From: Protonemura montana
Taxonomy: Eukaryota > Arthropoda > Insecta > Plecoptera > Nemouridae
Assembly (NCBI GenBank): GCA_947568835.1
Contig: OX387604.1
Coordinates: 8,401,860 to 8,465,859 of the forward strand
Reading direction: 5' to 3'
Length of the DNA stretch: 64,000 bases
Made by a program: the position numbers and the translations under genes. Below are positions 22,367-34,769 of this stretch, one piece after another (position 1 is the stretch's first letter; the number at the start of each line of letters is the position of its first letter). The notes under the pieces were generated by a model. That model ran no database searches, was not told where the DNA came from, and saw only the letters and a program-made list of their open reading frames with translations.

Positions 22367-25294
22367 ATGTTTTATTGAAACAATGCGATTGATCTGGTCG
22401 CGGGACACTGCATAACCACAAAACTAGCCAGTATATAACTTTGAAAATAAAATATAACTCGTTATTCCCTAGCGTCCTATCATTCATTGCAATATCATTG
22501 CATTGCGTTGTCGATATTTTATTTCCTGTGCTAGGCCTATGAGTATGGTATTTAGCCAAAGGGGAGATTTCTGTGTAATTTCGTAACTCTTCCAAACGTT
22601 TTATTCCAACTTCCAAACTAAATTATTTTCAATCAAACATGTTGTATTATAGAAACGGTTACAAAACATTAAAAAAACACTCTTTAGCTTGAATATCGTA
22701 TCTACCTATATTTTGTCCATGTCCGATTGTGGAAAAGACTGATGTTGTTGAAAAGATGAGAAAAAATTCTTATGTTGACGGTTTGGTGGCGTTCGATACA
22801 GTTGAACACATTTTGATACCTACGCGATTTCATTTTAATTTTTGACCGAACTGTATAGAAACAATTAGAAATTTTGAACGAAAAATTTACTTGCCCCTTT
22901 TAATCTAAAAATAGCAATCAGAGGAAAGTTTTACTCGAGTTCTAACATTGTTGTTGGTTAACCAATGAATTATTATTCTTAGTGGAGCAGAGTTAAGCCG
23001 TAGTGTTGGCTAAGTACATTTACTTTATTTCTATGCAGATATTCGTTGATAATATACCTACAGCTAAAATATAAAAATATAGCCCATATGTATATGTGTA
23101 ATACAAATTGTACTCAAGCAAACATAAAATAGACATTGTCGTTAAATCATCACCTGTTTTGGGTTAGATACCATGTTTTCAAATTGTCTGTTCAAGCAGA
23201 TTACTTTCCAAACCCTGTACCGCTACTAATATTTCTGTAAACTGGTCAAAGTAACCATAAAACCCTGCTTTTGGGAGCTATATTATACTGAGAATGTGTT
23301 CTTATTGGTTTCGAAAAGTAACAAATATTATATATTAATAAATATGAATAGTCCCATAAGAATGGCATATTAATATTGTAACCATTTCTTTATAAACACA
23401 CCAATTACTTAATAAATGTTAACATATACATTCCTAATTATTGATATGTTTACGGTTACTCAGCTGATGACCTACTCCTACTTAAGCAATATGCAGCAAG
23501 AGGCGGCGATCAGGGGTATGTCATTGAATTACTACCACATTTTTCCAAGATGATTAAAAATGAGTTTCCTCATGATTCATGAATCACCTGACCGGACACT
23601 TCCAATTGTGTTTAAGTGTTTATAATCCACCATCTCGCAATCACAATTGCAATCGCTGTTATCGCGGCAAGTGCCAAGATTTGTACCAGCCAGACATAGC
23701 TTTAACTCTAAAATCAATTCAATTTACATTTAATACTACACAAAATAGTTCAACTATAAAACCAAATAATTCCTTTAAGAGTTGGCACAAGCAAAACCAC
23801 TCAACAACATTGGAACAATCTAACAAATTTGGACGCGTTATTACGATTGTTCTTATTTTTGCATATCATTTGGGTATGCTTTGGACAAATGCCCATTTGG
23901 CATAGTTAACCCCTCCCCCTTTCCTCTTCCCCCTATAACACCAATAAGATCATGCCTAGTGGCCGCAAACAAAAACTGCGGGATGCTTGCTGCTCTGCTC
24001 AGGGGGTCGGGGTCAGGAGTTAGCGGGCGCACGGGAAAACAACGTTTGAATATATATTTGTCTACAGCCCGACTCTTGGCAAGCTATTATCATTAGAAGC
24101 ACTTCAGCCCTGGGATTCGATTTGGTGTTTTACAAAGTTCTTTTTAGTGGTGAAAAATCGTAGCTCAAATCATATTGAAATACAAAGTATTTAGCGACTT
24201 TTGGTGGGACTACTCTTTATTTTCAGTTTTATTTACAGATGAATTACATTGTCAAAAGTATTTAATAGTAATTTGAAAAATTGGCACAGACATTTTAAAT
24301 TGTTCCCATGTGTCAATTATGACCTGTGGACTTGACGGGAGTCGACCTCTAATCAAATCAAAGAAGCCACCCGGTAACGCTCATCTCATTATATCATCTG
24401 CTTATGCATCTTCCATTCAACTTTATGATAGAGCAATTTAGCAATGATGAAGAGTAACCTTGGAGTATTTTAATCTTGAGACTTGCACCGTTTAGATTCT
24501 GAACTCTCTGAGGTGAGTATATATCTCGCAAGATGCTAGCCAGTTACGTTCTTTATTTCAGTCTGTGAACACGGCTTCGACGCGAGCTCCCAGACTCTTG
24601 CTTCAGAGATCGTCAGAAAACTTGCCTACGAATAATTGCTTTGCGACTGTCACATAGAAGCGCTCCATTCAGCCAAAACTAAACTTGAAAAAAAAAATCC
24701 ATATAAATCAGCTACTGTGACAGGGTACAACGATTGTTTTCTGCGCTCTTTCAGTGATATTATTTGACATTGGTGTCGGTAAATGACATCACACGTTCTG
24801 ATATAATATAAATTCAGCCATTAGCAAGCTCGGATGTGATGATTAATTAAATTTAAAAAATAAATCCAGTTTCTGAATTGAAATGAACATTTTGTGATGC
24901 GATTTGGATTTAAGCGGTGGTCTGTAAAAGCTTGTTCTGTCGATTAGTGGTTTTTTGTTTTGTTTTAACAGTGTGCAAAATAAATACTGTCGAGTATTTT
25001 CTGATTGCCAATATATTAGCTATTACGCAGTAGATGTTTACTGGTGGCTGAATTTTGGCACTGTCAACGATACTTATTTTGTCGAGCTGCCATTTCCACA
25101 CAGTGCGCCAGCAGTTGGCGATGCTTTGACAGTTTCCAAGTGCAAAATCAGCTATACACGTCCACCAGCCTGGTCAGGTCATATGCCGCAATTATTTGCT
25201 GAAACCTGAAGGCTGGGTTTTTGACACGAAGTAATCACGACTACTGCAAGAAGATATTGATCGAGTGATCACGGACACGTATATTCCATATAGT
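22367..25294. other. Intergenic stretch between the two LRR genes
   Basis: No supported exon. AT-rich DNA with a few short unrecognised frames. Near 24518-24524 there is a TATATAT element, and pyrimidine-AG sites near 24560 and in the following 700 bases could belong to a promoter or 5' UTR exon of the second LRR gene; spacing to an initiator is not ideal, so I do not call a promoter. Confidence 0.4.
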
Positions 25295-27835
25295 ATGAGT
25301 GATAAATCGAAAGTCACCCTTCTTGTGGTGACAATTTGGTTGTTAGTAGCTAATATTGACTACACAAATTGTGAATTGGATGAGTTAGAATGCCCATTAG
25401 ATTGCGAATGCCATTACTTTCGAGTGAATTGGGTGACCGACTGCTCGGAAACCAACCTGACTGCGATTCCTTACGACTGGCTCAGTTTAAATGTCTACAT
25501 CTTGAACATGAATGACAACAAGCTGACATCTCTCGAGCATTTCCCTGCTAACATCAAATTGAGGAGCCTACAATTAGCAGACAACAAACTTACTGCGTTG
25601 AAGACTGAACACTTCAGAGGGCTTGGCTTACTTTTGGATGCTGATTTCTCTGGGAACGACATTTCTTCTATCGAAGCCGACTGTTTCAGGTAGGTTTATC
25701 AGAGATTTAGGAGATGCTCATTTTATTTCAACTTCATTTCATCTTAAGAAAGAGAGGATTTGTATGGTCTGATAACTTACGGTCCTTTATGGGTTTAAGC
25801 CACTCTCCGTCTAAATTTCAAATGTAGTACCTAAAGCAGCTGATGTTGTAGCATGTTAATAGCGGGTGGACTTTATTGCAGAGACAGCCCAGGCCTGCTG
25901 TCCTTGGATCTTCACGACAACGAACTGGCACCGGTCGGAGGACCATTCTTGATCTCCCGTACACTGATGTACCTCGACCTTAGCAACTGCGGCATAGCAC
26001 ACATCTCGCCTCAATTTTTTCAAAATATCACTGCTCTCCGCAAACTCGATCTTTCGAGAAACCCTCTCCTATCTATCGATTCAGGAACATTTAATAACCT
26101 GACAAGTCTCGAGAAGCTCCACCTAAGCCATTGTAATATCACGTACATAGCTGACGACTCCTTCCAGTTTCTCTCAAATTTGAAAGAATTAAAGCTGTCA
26201 GACAACACTCTAATTAATGTAGAGTGGACAAACGTCTTGAGTAGCTTGACTCTGCTCGAAAGCCTAGATTTGACACGGTCATCCATTTCCCACCTGCCCA
26301 AAGATGCATTTTCCGGGAACGACTGGCTTCGCACTTTGATATTATCTGAAAACGAGTTACGAGATTTAGACGTTGCCACCACTTTAGGAGACAACCTAAG
26401 ACATCTGAAAATGCTAGACCTAACAAACTGCCGATTAAGAGGCCCGCTTTCGGAAGCTGCGTTCGCAAATGCGACCAAACTCCGCACTTTGATCCTAAGC
26501 GGAAATCCTCTGTCTGCCAGCGATTTGGGCGTGGCCCTGCGCCCTCTGTCAAACCTGCACAAGCTGAGCTTGAGAAACTGTGGGCTAACTCGACTGCCAA
26601 GCAACACCTTTCACCGATTCGACGTATTGGAGGAGCTAGACATTTCGAGCAATCCGCTGAACGACGCATTCACGGGTCTACTGGCTCCCCTCGACTCACT
26701 CGAACATCTCGACATGAGCTACAGTAACCTGTCACACATTGCCCGAAACACCTTCTCGAAGATGAACCACCTCAAGAGGCTTATACTGTCGGGAAACCTG
26801 CTCACTTATTTGGAGGCTGGATTATTCCAAAATCTCACACAACTTGAGTTGTTGGAGCTCAACGACTGTGGCCTTACTAAAATTCCACAGTCTTCGATTT
26901 TTTTAAACAACTCTTTACCAATTTTAAAACAGGTGAATTTCCGAGCTAATCCGTTGATCTTTGATGTCAACAAGCCATTATTTCCGGCGCAAATGTCAAA
27001 CGTGATTAATATTGACCTTAGCTTTTGTAATTTAACCTCTCTGACGGCTGCGTCTTTTAACACGACACCGAACATAAAAATCTTAAACCTCGCGGGAAAT
27101 AAATTTGGCCATGAAACAAAAGAAAATGGGCTTGTATTTCTACAGAGTTTATATCGGCTAGAAAATTTGGACTTGAGTTATAACCAAATGAAAGCACTAA
27201 GTCCCGAAGTATTCCATTACAATCGTTACATATCATCATTGAACCTGATAGGAAACCCTTGGAAATGCACCTGTGACGTGGCCGATCTGTGGAACTGGGC
27301 GATGGAATTTCGAAAAGATACAAGAGTTTTGGTTGGCTCCACAAATTTAGCAGAAGATCTCCCCATCGGTGAAAACAAGCGAAAAAGAGGCTTGATGTGC
27401 AACTATGAATCAGTGGACGATTTCCCAAAAGATAGGCGATATCTCCGGCGAATGAAGGATGCTGCTACCAACCGCACGTGGGCCAAATATGTAAAAGAAG
27501 CTAGTTGTGAAGTTCACGTTTTCGTGGCAGAACCAACTGCAGAAGAGCAGCTCTTGTTCAACCAAATGGCGATAGCCAGCATCAACTCCTACAAGCATTT
27601 CTACATTAACGAAACACCCCCTCGGTGGTTGATCACCATAGTTGCTATCACAGTCTTCTACGCCCTCTGCGTGATTCTCGTCATCGTCTACGTGCAAGCA
27701 GCAAACAAACTGAAAATAACCCGCGAAGAGCTGGCGGAAAACGCAAGGAAAGAGAGAGATTATTATGAGCATGCGGCTAGGATTGATTTAATTAAATACT
27801 TACAACACCCTCGGGCTTGTGGAAGTTTCAATTAA
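25295..27835 (+). CDS. LRR type I transmembrane protein, two exons
   Basis: Exons 25295-25689 and 25882-27835 join in frame (GT-AG, 192-bp intron, phase 2) into a 782-residue protein. A signal peptide (about 1-25) is followed by an LRR N-cap with Cys 33, 37, 39 and 50. More than twenty LRRs follow, rich in LDLS-type strands, then an LRR C-cap starting at NPWKCTCD (590). An unusually long juxtamembrane region of about 100 residues with basic clusters precedes a membrane helix (714-736) and a 46-residue charged tail containing a predicted helix (KERDYYEHAAR). It is probably an extracellular adhesion or recognition protein. It lies in tandem with the Tartan/Capricious-like gene but differs in repeat number, intron and tail, so it is not a recent duplicate. 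I cannot name a specific ortholog. The start is the first ATG that gives a signal peptide. Confidence 0.9.
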
Positions 27836-27865
27836 TTCATCTTGAACGTTTTGTGATTATACACA

Positions 27866-27895
27866 ACGATTCTATACTTGACGATTCTATACTTG
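27866..27895. repeat. Exact 15-bp tandem duplication
   Basis: The unit ACGATTCTATACTTG occurs twice in immediate tandem, 31 bases after the stop of the second LRR gene, so it is probably in its 3' UTR. Confidence 0.85.
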
Positions 27896-28184
27896 GGGCT
27901 TAAAGCTATATATGACCGAATTGGACGGCTTTGCAATATGTAAACAAGCAAATGTCCCTCCAACAGTAATTATGTGGTGACCTATATGCTGCAAGCAAGA
28001 TATGCCTCACGATGCATTTCTTCTCGTTTGTTTTGTACGAATGTGCATAGAACGCTATACAAACACGGTGTAATTGAAACACAGCCAGGATAATTGTCAT
28101 TTTTCTAACTTTGAGCGTCAAAGGAATCAGAACTGGTCTCCTAGCGATACGTGTCGGTGTAAGGCAAGGGAGGGCTAGACTTGA

Positions 28185-28190
28185 AATAAA
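28185..28190 (+). terminator. Polyadenylation signal AATAAA
   Basis: Canonical hexamer 350 bases downstream of the second LRR gene's stop codon. It suggests a 3' UTR of roughly 0.37 kb. Confidence 0.5.
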
Positions 28191-29120
28191 GAATAATCAA
28201 GCTGACTCCAGCTTGGTTCAGTGCTAGCATGCTTGTGAAAACTGAAAAGGTCCCAAAGGCAAACCCTTGACCTGTGCAATCACAAGAAAACTCTACTTGT
28301 TGAATAATAAAATGATCTTAGCGTGGAAGCTGACTCCAACAACATGCGGCGCTACGAATTTTTTTAATTATCTCTCCGGCGTGAGTGGTGCTCATGTCAG
28401 TAGAGCATGCCTAGACACATACACACACACACAAACACCTACACACACAATCTTGAGCTTCACTCGCTGAATTCAGAGTGGATTCGACATGTGAATATTC
28501 TGTGCACACTCCTGTCACATACTCTGTAATTCTGAATCTAAATCAGCGCAATGCACTGCAGCGGCTTTCAACGCTTTTAACTTAAGCTTGTTTTAGTAAT
28601 TTCTCGGCTTTAAGATATTGAAATATTGGTTTTTATTCAGATGTGTTACGTTACCTGTCGAAGATGACATGCCGATAGTTTAGGCGATCTGCACCACTGC
28701 TTCACAATGACTAAACTGATTTTGAAAACGATTTTCCCTACCGTATTCGCCTAGCTTTCCCTGATACATGTTTGTAATGAGTAGATAATGCCATAGGGAT
28801 GGAACGGTGGTATAGGTAACATTACTACAAATCTAATGTGGTCTGAAAAAGGTATAGCAATTGTTCACATTGGATAACCGGTTTTTCAAACGTGAAAAAA
28901 ATGTTTACACCCCAAGTTTAGACATTAATAACAATCAATCTATGTAATTAATGGCATATACCTGCATAAATTAGCCACCATTGAAAAAAATAGCAATCAA
29001 GATGTTGTGATAACTGTTATATTTTATCGACTTATCATAAAAAATATATAATATTCGTTACAATGATTAAATTGGCAAATAAATTGGAACGTACGAGTGT
29101 AAAATAGATGCGTGAAATGT
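28191..29120. other. Intergenic stretch with a CA-rich tract
   Basis: No gene supported. A degenerate (CA)n microsatellite lies at about 28418-28449. The rest is AT-rich without recognisable features. Confidence 0.5.
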
Positions 29121-29126
29121 TTTATT
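29121..29126 (-). terminator. Polyadenylation signal (minus strand)
   Basis: AATAAA on the minus strand, 58 bases beyond the stop of the Gly/Tyr-rich small membrane protein gene. Position and orientation fit the 3' end of that transcript. Confidence 0.6.
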
Positions 29127-29183
29127 CAAAGGACGTCGCAGATGAAAATAAAGACCTGGGTCCAGTCACCCGCTCTTAGACCC

Positions 29184-31239
29184 TCATTCTTTCTTCCCTC
29201 CACTCGTCTTGTTGACAATGGGCATGACGTACTTGTCGTAGGACGAGCTGAGAGCCTTAAGGATGGGCCCAACATATTCCAGAGACCTGCAAAGTTAGAA
29301 GCCACACGTTGAGACATTTCCACAATCTACAACCATTTATCTCACTCAGTTTCAAAAAGTAAAAACAATACTTTTTTTTTAGATGAATTCATTCATCGAT
29401 AACTACTCGCGGTTTATCTACAAAATGTTTCTTCCAAAGTCAGAAAGTGCTTAAAATGTTATTTTTACTAGTTGCAAAGAGGTCGGGGTTAACTAATTCA
29501 CCACTAGATAAGATACAAGCTTGAAAATGATGTATAAAGCATCCATGACAGTATCGTGGACTGCTCTTCTTGATTTACTTGTAACGTAGCTTCTAAATTT
29601 CCCTTCGTGACGCGAATATAAACTTGCGCTTAGGGTGTGAGACTTGACGGTGTGCCCTTCTCCAACCCCTAGCCCCCCCCCCCCCCCCCCCCACCATTTC
29701 TCCTCGCAAACCTCGCCTAATGTCCTTATTTATCAGGAAAATTGTTTCATTTGCATACATTTTCGAGTTGACTGTTTCGCTTTTTACCCGTAATTTTCTC
29801 CGTCCAGTGCATGTGGGTTTTTTTAGGTGCGTGGTAGCCTGTGACCCAGGTGTGGCACATTACTACGCTAATTCAACGCCTCCTATCAACCACTATGGCT
29901 TACGCATGATAATCAACTTTGTTCGTAAGTTATAGAAAGTAAATTTAAAATGTAACTTATTAATTCTATAAGTGAATCAAATGTTAAACCGTAGTCTATC
30001 CAAAACTATGTTTAATAGTGTCGGAACATTTTAAAATCTTAAAGCGGCCAGTTGTAGCCAATAATAAGCCGTTACAATGTTCTTAAGCCAATCAGATACC
30101 TCAAAATTAACGGACCGTCAATTCATTAATCAGCCATTAAATAACTACGTACCGGTTTTCCAGTTATAATTAACACGTTGTTAACAAACAAAAACTATTT
30201 ACGGATTGGCTGTTGCCAAGCAAATAACAAATTTGTTAATAAAGGACTGTCTAGACCAATGAAAAACCTAGACTGTGAGGAATTAAATATATTGAACCAT
30301 GCGAAGGAAATCAATTGAGAAGATCACTGTTCAATGAATGAATAAAACTTCTTCAACAGACACCGTATGAAATTTGAAAGTTAGCAATTATACGTGTAGT
30401 TTTAAACACGACTGTAAGGTGTGGATTTTTTAATTGACATCTCATTTTTATATGCGTTAACAATATTATTATAACCAATGTAAACGAGCTTCAAATAGCT
30501 TAATAAAAGATTAAGGAAATAAGTGAATAAAATGTTGAAGTAAGTCCCTCACCTCTTCGAATAATTATTGCCGTATCCGACTGCTCCCGAGTTGTAGGTG
30601 CCTCCCGAACTGTAGGCATTGTATCCATTCAAAGGTGCGTCGTACGCATAAGTATCGCACGATCCAAGAAGATAGCACAGCTTCACTCCAAACAGGGGAA
30701 GGATCAATGCCAGAAGGACAGAGACTCCTAGCACTCCAGCTATCAAAGTCGCTCCAGTTGTCAAAATCGTCATATAGTTGGCAGGGATGGAGAGTTCACC
30801 TGCGAGAATTATTACAATTGTAATTAGAAGGATATCTCTACAATCTCATTTCAAATTATTTGTTTCAAAAGTTTCTTGAGATTTTTAATTAAGGTGACGT
30901 GTGGCATGTTCTCTTGTGTAATATTATGCTTGCACACCTCGTAATAAGACTTTTCTTTTATAATTAGGAGTTGAATGATGAATAATTACTGTTTTGAAAG
31001 CAGACTATTTTGTTGCTTTTGGAATCACTCATAAAAGTTGGTTCGAATTCATTGAATAGATCGAACGTGGAGTGAAGAACAAAGTGCGAGTGATGAAAGG
31101 AAACGTTACCTGGAAGTTTCACTGAGGAGATACTGTTTCTGTCTATCGGTGCAATTTCGACTTCTTCGACGACATCTTCGGCAGCCAATGCCACGCAAGC
31201 CAATGTCAAAAGAACACAGATAGCGAGATAGCGAGACAT
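29184..31239 (-). CDS. Small Gly/Tyr-rich secretory-pathway membrane protein
   Basis: Minus-strand exons 31239-31110, 30799-30553 and 29286-29184 join in frame with GT-AG borders to give 159 residues. A signal peptide (1-19, ending LAA/ED) is followed by an acidic stretch (21-35), a strongly hydrophobic helix (about 55-80), and a segment rich in Tyr, Gly, Ser and Asn (87-124). A dibasic Lys-Arg (125-126) and a conserved-looking amphipathic tail (SLEYVGPILKAL...) close the protein. I do not recognise the family. The layout is what one expects of a short membrane-anchored or proteolytically matured secreted protein. The last intron is long (1266 bp) and contains a 20-base C run. Met at 31239 is chosen because it starts the signal peptide; an in-frame ATG eight codons upstream lies before a possible acceptor (TTTTCAG) and is less likely. 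Confidence 0.75.
29673..29692. repeat. 20-base poly-C tract
   Basis: Uninterrupted run of 20 C residues within the last intron of the minus-strand small membrane protein gene (so poly-G in its transcript). Confidence 0.9.
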
Positions 31240-33761
31240 TCTGAAAACATCCAATAACTCCATTGTTACTTGTTTATCAATTGCTATGTGCCCTTTGCCC
31301 TTTCTGTCTGCCAACTATTTCACTAGTTTCTGGAGGAAATTGCAGGAAATCGTTGAGAACCTTATACAGACTGTCGCAAGCTCTGAGAATATCAAGCATT
31401 CGAAGCATTCAAGAAAGTCAAATCTTTGTAATTAGTTTAGGAATGGAACATGAGAAGAGATATTTAAATTTAAACTCGTTGAAACCTGGAGGATCTGAGT
31501 GCTTGTAGATATACCTAATGGTTGCCGGCTACAGACAAAATTTTACGAGTTTTAGTAGCTAGCATCTGAGGAAATCATATCTCAGCTAGAGCTATGCCAC
31601 TGCCTGCGTCGTGTCAAGATGAATCTGATTGAAATATGGTTCTTCAAAGAAAAATAATCTAGATTCTACAATATGCGACTTATTTGATATCGCCTGACTC
31701 TGATGTATTTGTACCTGGCTATCTACGTAAGCCATATGAAGAACGAAATCTTCTCTCATTTTAAAGTTGAAACAAAGTTTTTCTTCCAGCATGTTCTTGC
31801 TAACATGCTCTTAAAAACAATGGAAACTCCCAAGGAGCAACTCATTTACGAGAAAAACTTTTGCGACAAAGATTTTACTACTGGCTACGAACATTTATTT
31901 CCGATACCAGCTGGCTCAGAGATAATGCAAGCAAGTATTACCTCTATTCAATTGGCCAAGATTGCCTGATTCAAGTACGGAGAAATAGTTGTGCCGTAAA
32001 AGAACAATTAACTAGTATTTAAAGTTAACGCTTTTTTACCTTTTCTTGTGTTGTCTTTCAAAGTCGTAAGAATTGTGTGGATGAATCGAAACTTGCTGAC
32101 CCTTCAAAACTTATGCACTGATCCCAAAATCCGTGCGTCCTGCCTTTTTAAACCCTCGCATCTTCAAATCAACCCTTATTTTAACCAATCCCGAGTCTCC
32201 AGCGGCTCTAGACCCCCTACCACCCTCTACACTATGTTTAAGGAACAGCAAAGGTGAGAGCCTCAATTATACAAGATAAAATACCATCCAAGAGAGATTT
32301 AGCCGTTTTTTGGTTACATTTTGTGGTGTTTGGAGTAGAGAGGGATCTTTCTCGAAAAGTTTCACTTCTCTCAATCAACCCGAGCGTCTGATTTAATGTT
32401 GTACCTACCTGAGATTCCACTTCATGTGAAATACTTTCAGATAATGTTTGAGGTTTAAGGCAGGTACCGAATACAGATACTTTTCTGCAAGCAAGAAGAG
32501 TATTTACAATCCCTGGATGAAACAGTTTCTCGTAAAATATATTATTTTATTGAAGTTTATTTGACAAAGGCTACAAAATTTGTACAAAAATCGCATTCGC
32601 ATGCTGTACGTTTCGTCTTATAACTTAAAAAAATATGCTTTTTGGGATACGTCTGTTTAGTCCACGCCAATTTTGATGTAGAATACATACTCAATATTAC
32701 TCAATTCCAATCGCCACTCAATAGTATCTTAATTTTTGTATCTGGCTTTTAACTTTACCTTTCCCTGTAGTTAATATTGAATTTATGATCACATACAAGA
32801 TTACGATAAACCTAACGGTACCTTGAAAAGATGCGAGCAAAAAAAAAACCTTTCTTTGTGGCTCGGGTGGGTTCATAACATTACGTAAAAAATGCTCAAG
32901 CCCCTGCGGCTGAGAATGTCGGGGAAGGTTTTGACCGTGAACTCAAGTGGGTATACAGGTGCCTGACAAGAGCAAAAAATAGGGGCAAAAATTCTTCAGT
33001 ACCGTTAGAACAAAATTGTACCGTTCTAAACAAAAAATATGAATCGTGTCCTCTCTACTTCCCTGAGACAAAAATTAATATAAAAATGTTTACATTTACT
33101 ATACAGAAGCGTGTACACGATAAGTAAAACAGTTTTTGTAAATTTTTTTGTTATCTTGACCCGCAGTACATGAATAATTACGTGATGGTATATCTAGTAG
33201 ATGCTAATCAACTCAGCATGTCCCTCTCAAGCCCCCCCCCCCCCCCCCCCCAACACCACTCATTCCGCAACACACCAGTATCAATATCACAGCTAAAACA
33301 AGGGCATGCTCTGCTTCTATATTCCATAAACACTAATTCAAAGTCACCGCTAATAATTTGTAACCCATCTCCTTCGTCCGCATATGCATGTATTGTGTCA
33401 CAATGTAAATAATACCACTAATAAGGTTATATGCCTAGGCGTATGTAAACCTCCTTCTGAAACTAAAACTATCAGATATTGTAACCGACTCTGTTATGTC
33501 AATTTATGTGCTTACTTAATTAAGGGAGGCGAGGGGAGGTCCACTATAAGAGTAATAGTTTGCTATACGATGTATCTTAGTGACACTAGTGTGTCTGTGG
33601 GTGACAGTTCGTTTTGACTATCTACATAGATATTTTCAGAATAGAATAAAGCAACTTAATCAGCAACATCAATGCAAATCAATTTGGATACCTCGAAACA
33701 ACTATCGCTGTTAGTATTGAATTAAGACGCTGTTATTTACAATCAATTTCAACCAAATAAA
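31240..33761. other. Intergenic stretch between two small secretory genes
   Basis: No additional coding exon can be supported. Open frames (for example 31703-31969 plus) have no recognisable features. A 20-base C run lies at 33232-33251. The two small genes are divergent, so promoters for both should lie here, but I could not pick out a convincing core promoter. Confidence 0.45.
33232..33251. repeat. 20-base poly-C tract
   Basis: Uninterrupted run of 20 C residues in the intergenic region upstream of the His-rich gene; same kind of tract as at 29673. Confidence 0.9.
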
Positions 33762-34677
33762 ATGAAGGCTGAGCTATACCTCGTTATTTTGGCAGTAGCC
33801 GTCACTAGTGCTGCTAAAGAAATAACGACTGAAAAGAAACTGGGAGGACATCATCATCATCATCATGTCATACCGTTTGGACCACATCACTTCCATCATC
33901 TCTTTCATCACTTACCTCTTTACAAATACATGGGAATACGTAAGTATGCAGCAAATCTAAAAAAAAAATGGAACGTTTTCTATCAATTATTCTCTAAATA
34001 ATATTGATTTGGGATACGGATTTCATACATATTGTCTACTGAAAACATACAATCCCTGACTTGATAGGAAACGGCAAATTCGATAACTAGTTTGAAATTT
34101 TGTTTAACGGCAAGCCATCAAATGAATAGCCAATCAGCAGTGTTTTGGCGAGAAACCCGTCGATGGAGAGCAGTCCAGGAGGCCGATTGACGATTGCATA
34201 AAGATGTCACAAGAGGTGTTGCCCTTTATCTTTGAATTATTGATGGCACTGCCCAATTGAAAATTATTTTCACCCATAGGCAGTTACAACATATTGTGCG
34301 ACAACCTAATTAAATATTTTTACCCATCCGCCCTCCTGAAAACGTCCACTTACTGTTTTACTTCTTTACAGTTCCATATCTCTACGCAGAATTGAGCGTC
34401 ATATTCTTTATCAAAGTCAAAGCAGCAATATTAGTGGGAGCTTTCGTTTTCTTCCTGAAGTATTTCGGGAACTATTACTACCATTTTTACAAAAGCAAGT
34501 TCCATAACCATGGTCATTTTAGGAAGAACATTAATTCGAGAGGTCTTCGACTAAGCAGGAAAATAATGAAAGAGTAAGTACGACATAGGGAACTAGTCAT
34601 TCAAAATACCTTGCCCCTGGTTTGATCAATTTTAATAATCATTTTATTGCAGGATTGATGACTTTACATTCAAATGA
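33762..34677 (+). CDS. Small histidine-rich secreted or membrane protein
   Basis: Three exons (33762-33939, 34372-34573, 34653-34677) join in frame with GT-AG borders to a 134-residue protein. A clear signal peptide (1-18) precedes a His-rich segment: six consecutive His at 30-35, then HH doublets to residue 50. A hydrophobic segment (66-91) interrupted by Lys-Val-Lys comes next, then an aromatic NYYYHFY motif and a second His/basic region (103-123). The tail ends FTFK. His clusters commonly bind Zn, Cu or Ni ions (general knowledge); a metal-binding or structural extracellular role is inference. The hydrophobic block with KVKAA is loosely reminiscent of insect Osiris-type proteins, but the similarity is too slight to assign. 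The last exon is only 25 bases. AATAAA follows at 34770-34775. Confidence 0.75.
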
Positions 34678-34769
34678 ATTAAAAAACGAGTGTTGAGAGT
34701 TTCAACCAGAATTGAGTTAACCTCTCAAATGAAATGTGAAACTAATTGTCTGTAATAATTTATGGTTTA

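Noticed and set aside
24518-24564. TATA box plus initiator for the second LRR gene
   Set aside because: The TATATAT element is about 42 bases from the nearest TCAGT-like initiator, too far for a normal core promoter.
26020-26669. 195- and 151-codon minus-strand frames
   Set aside because: They are antisense to the second LRR gene's repeats and have no independent support.
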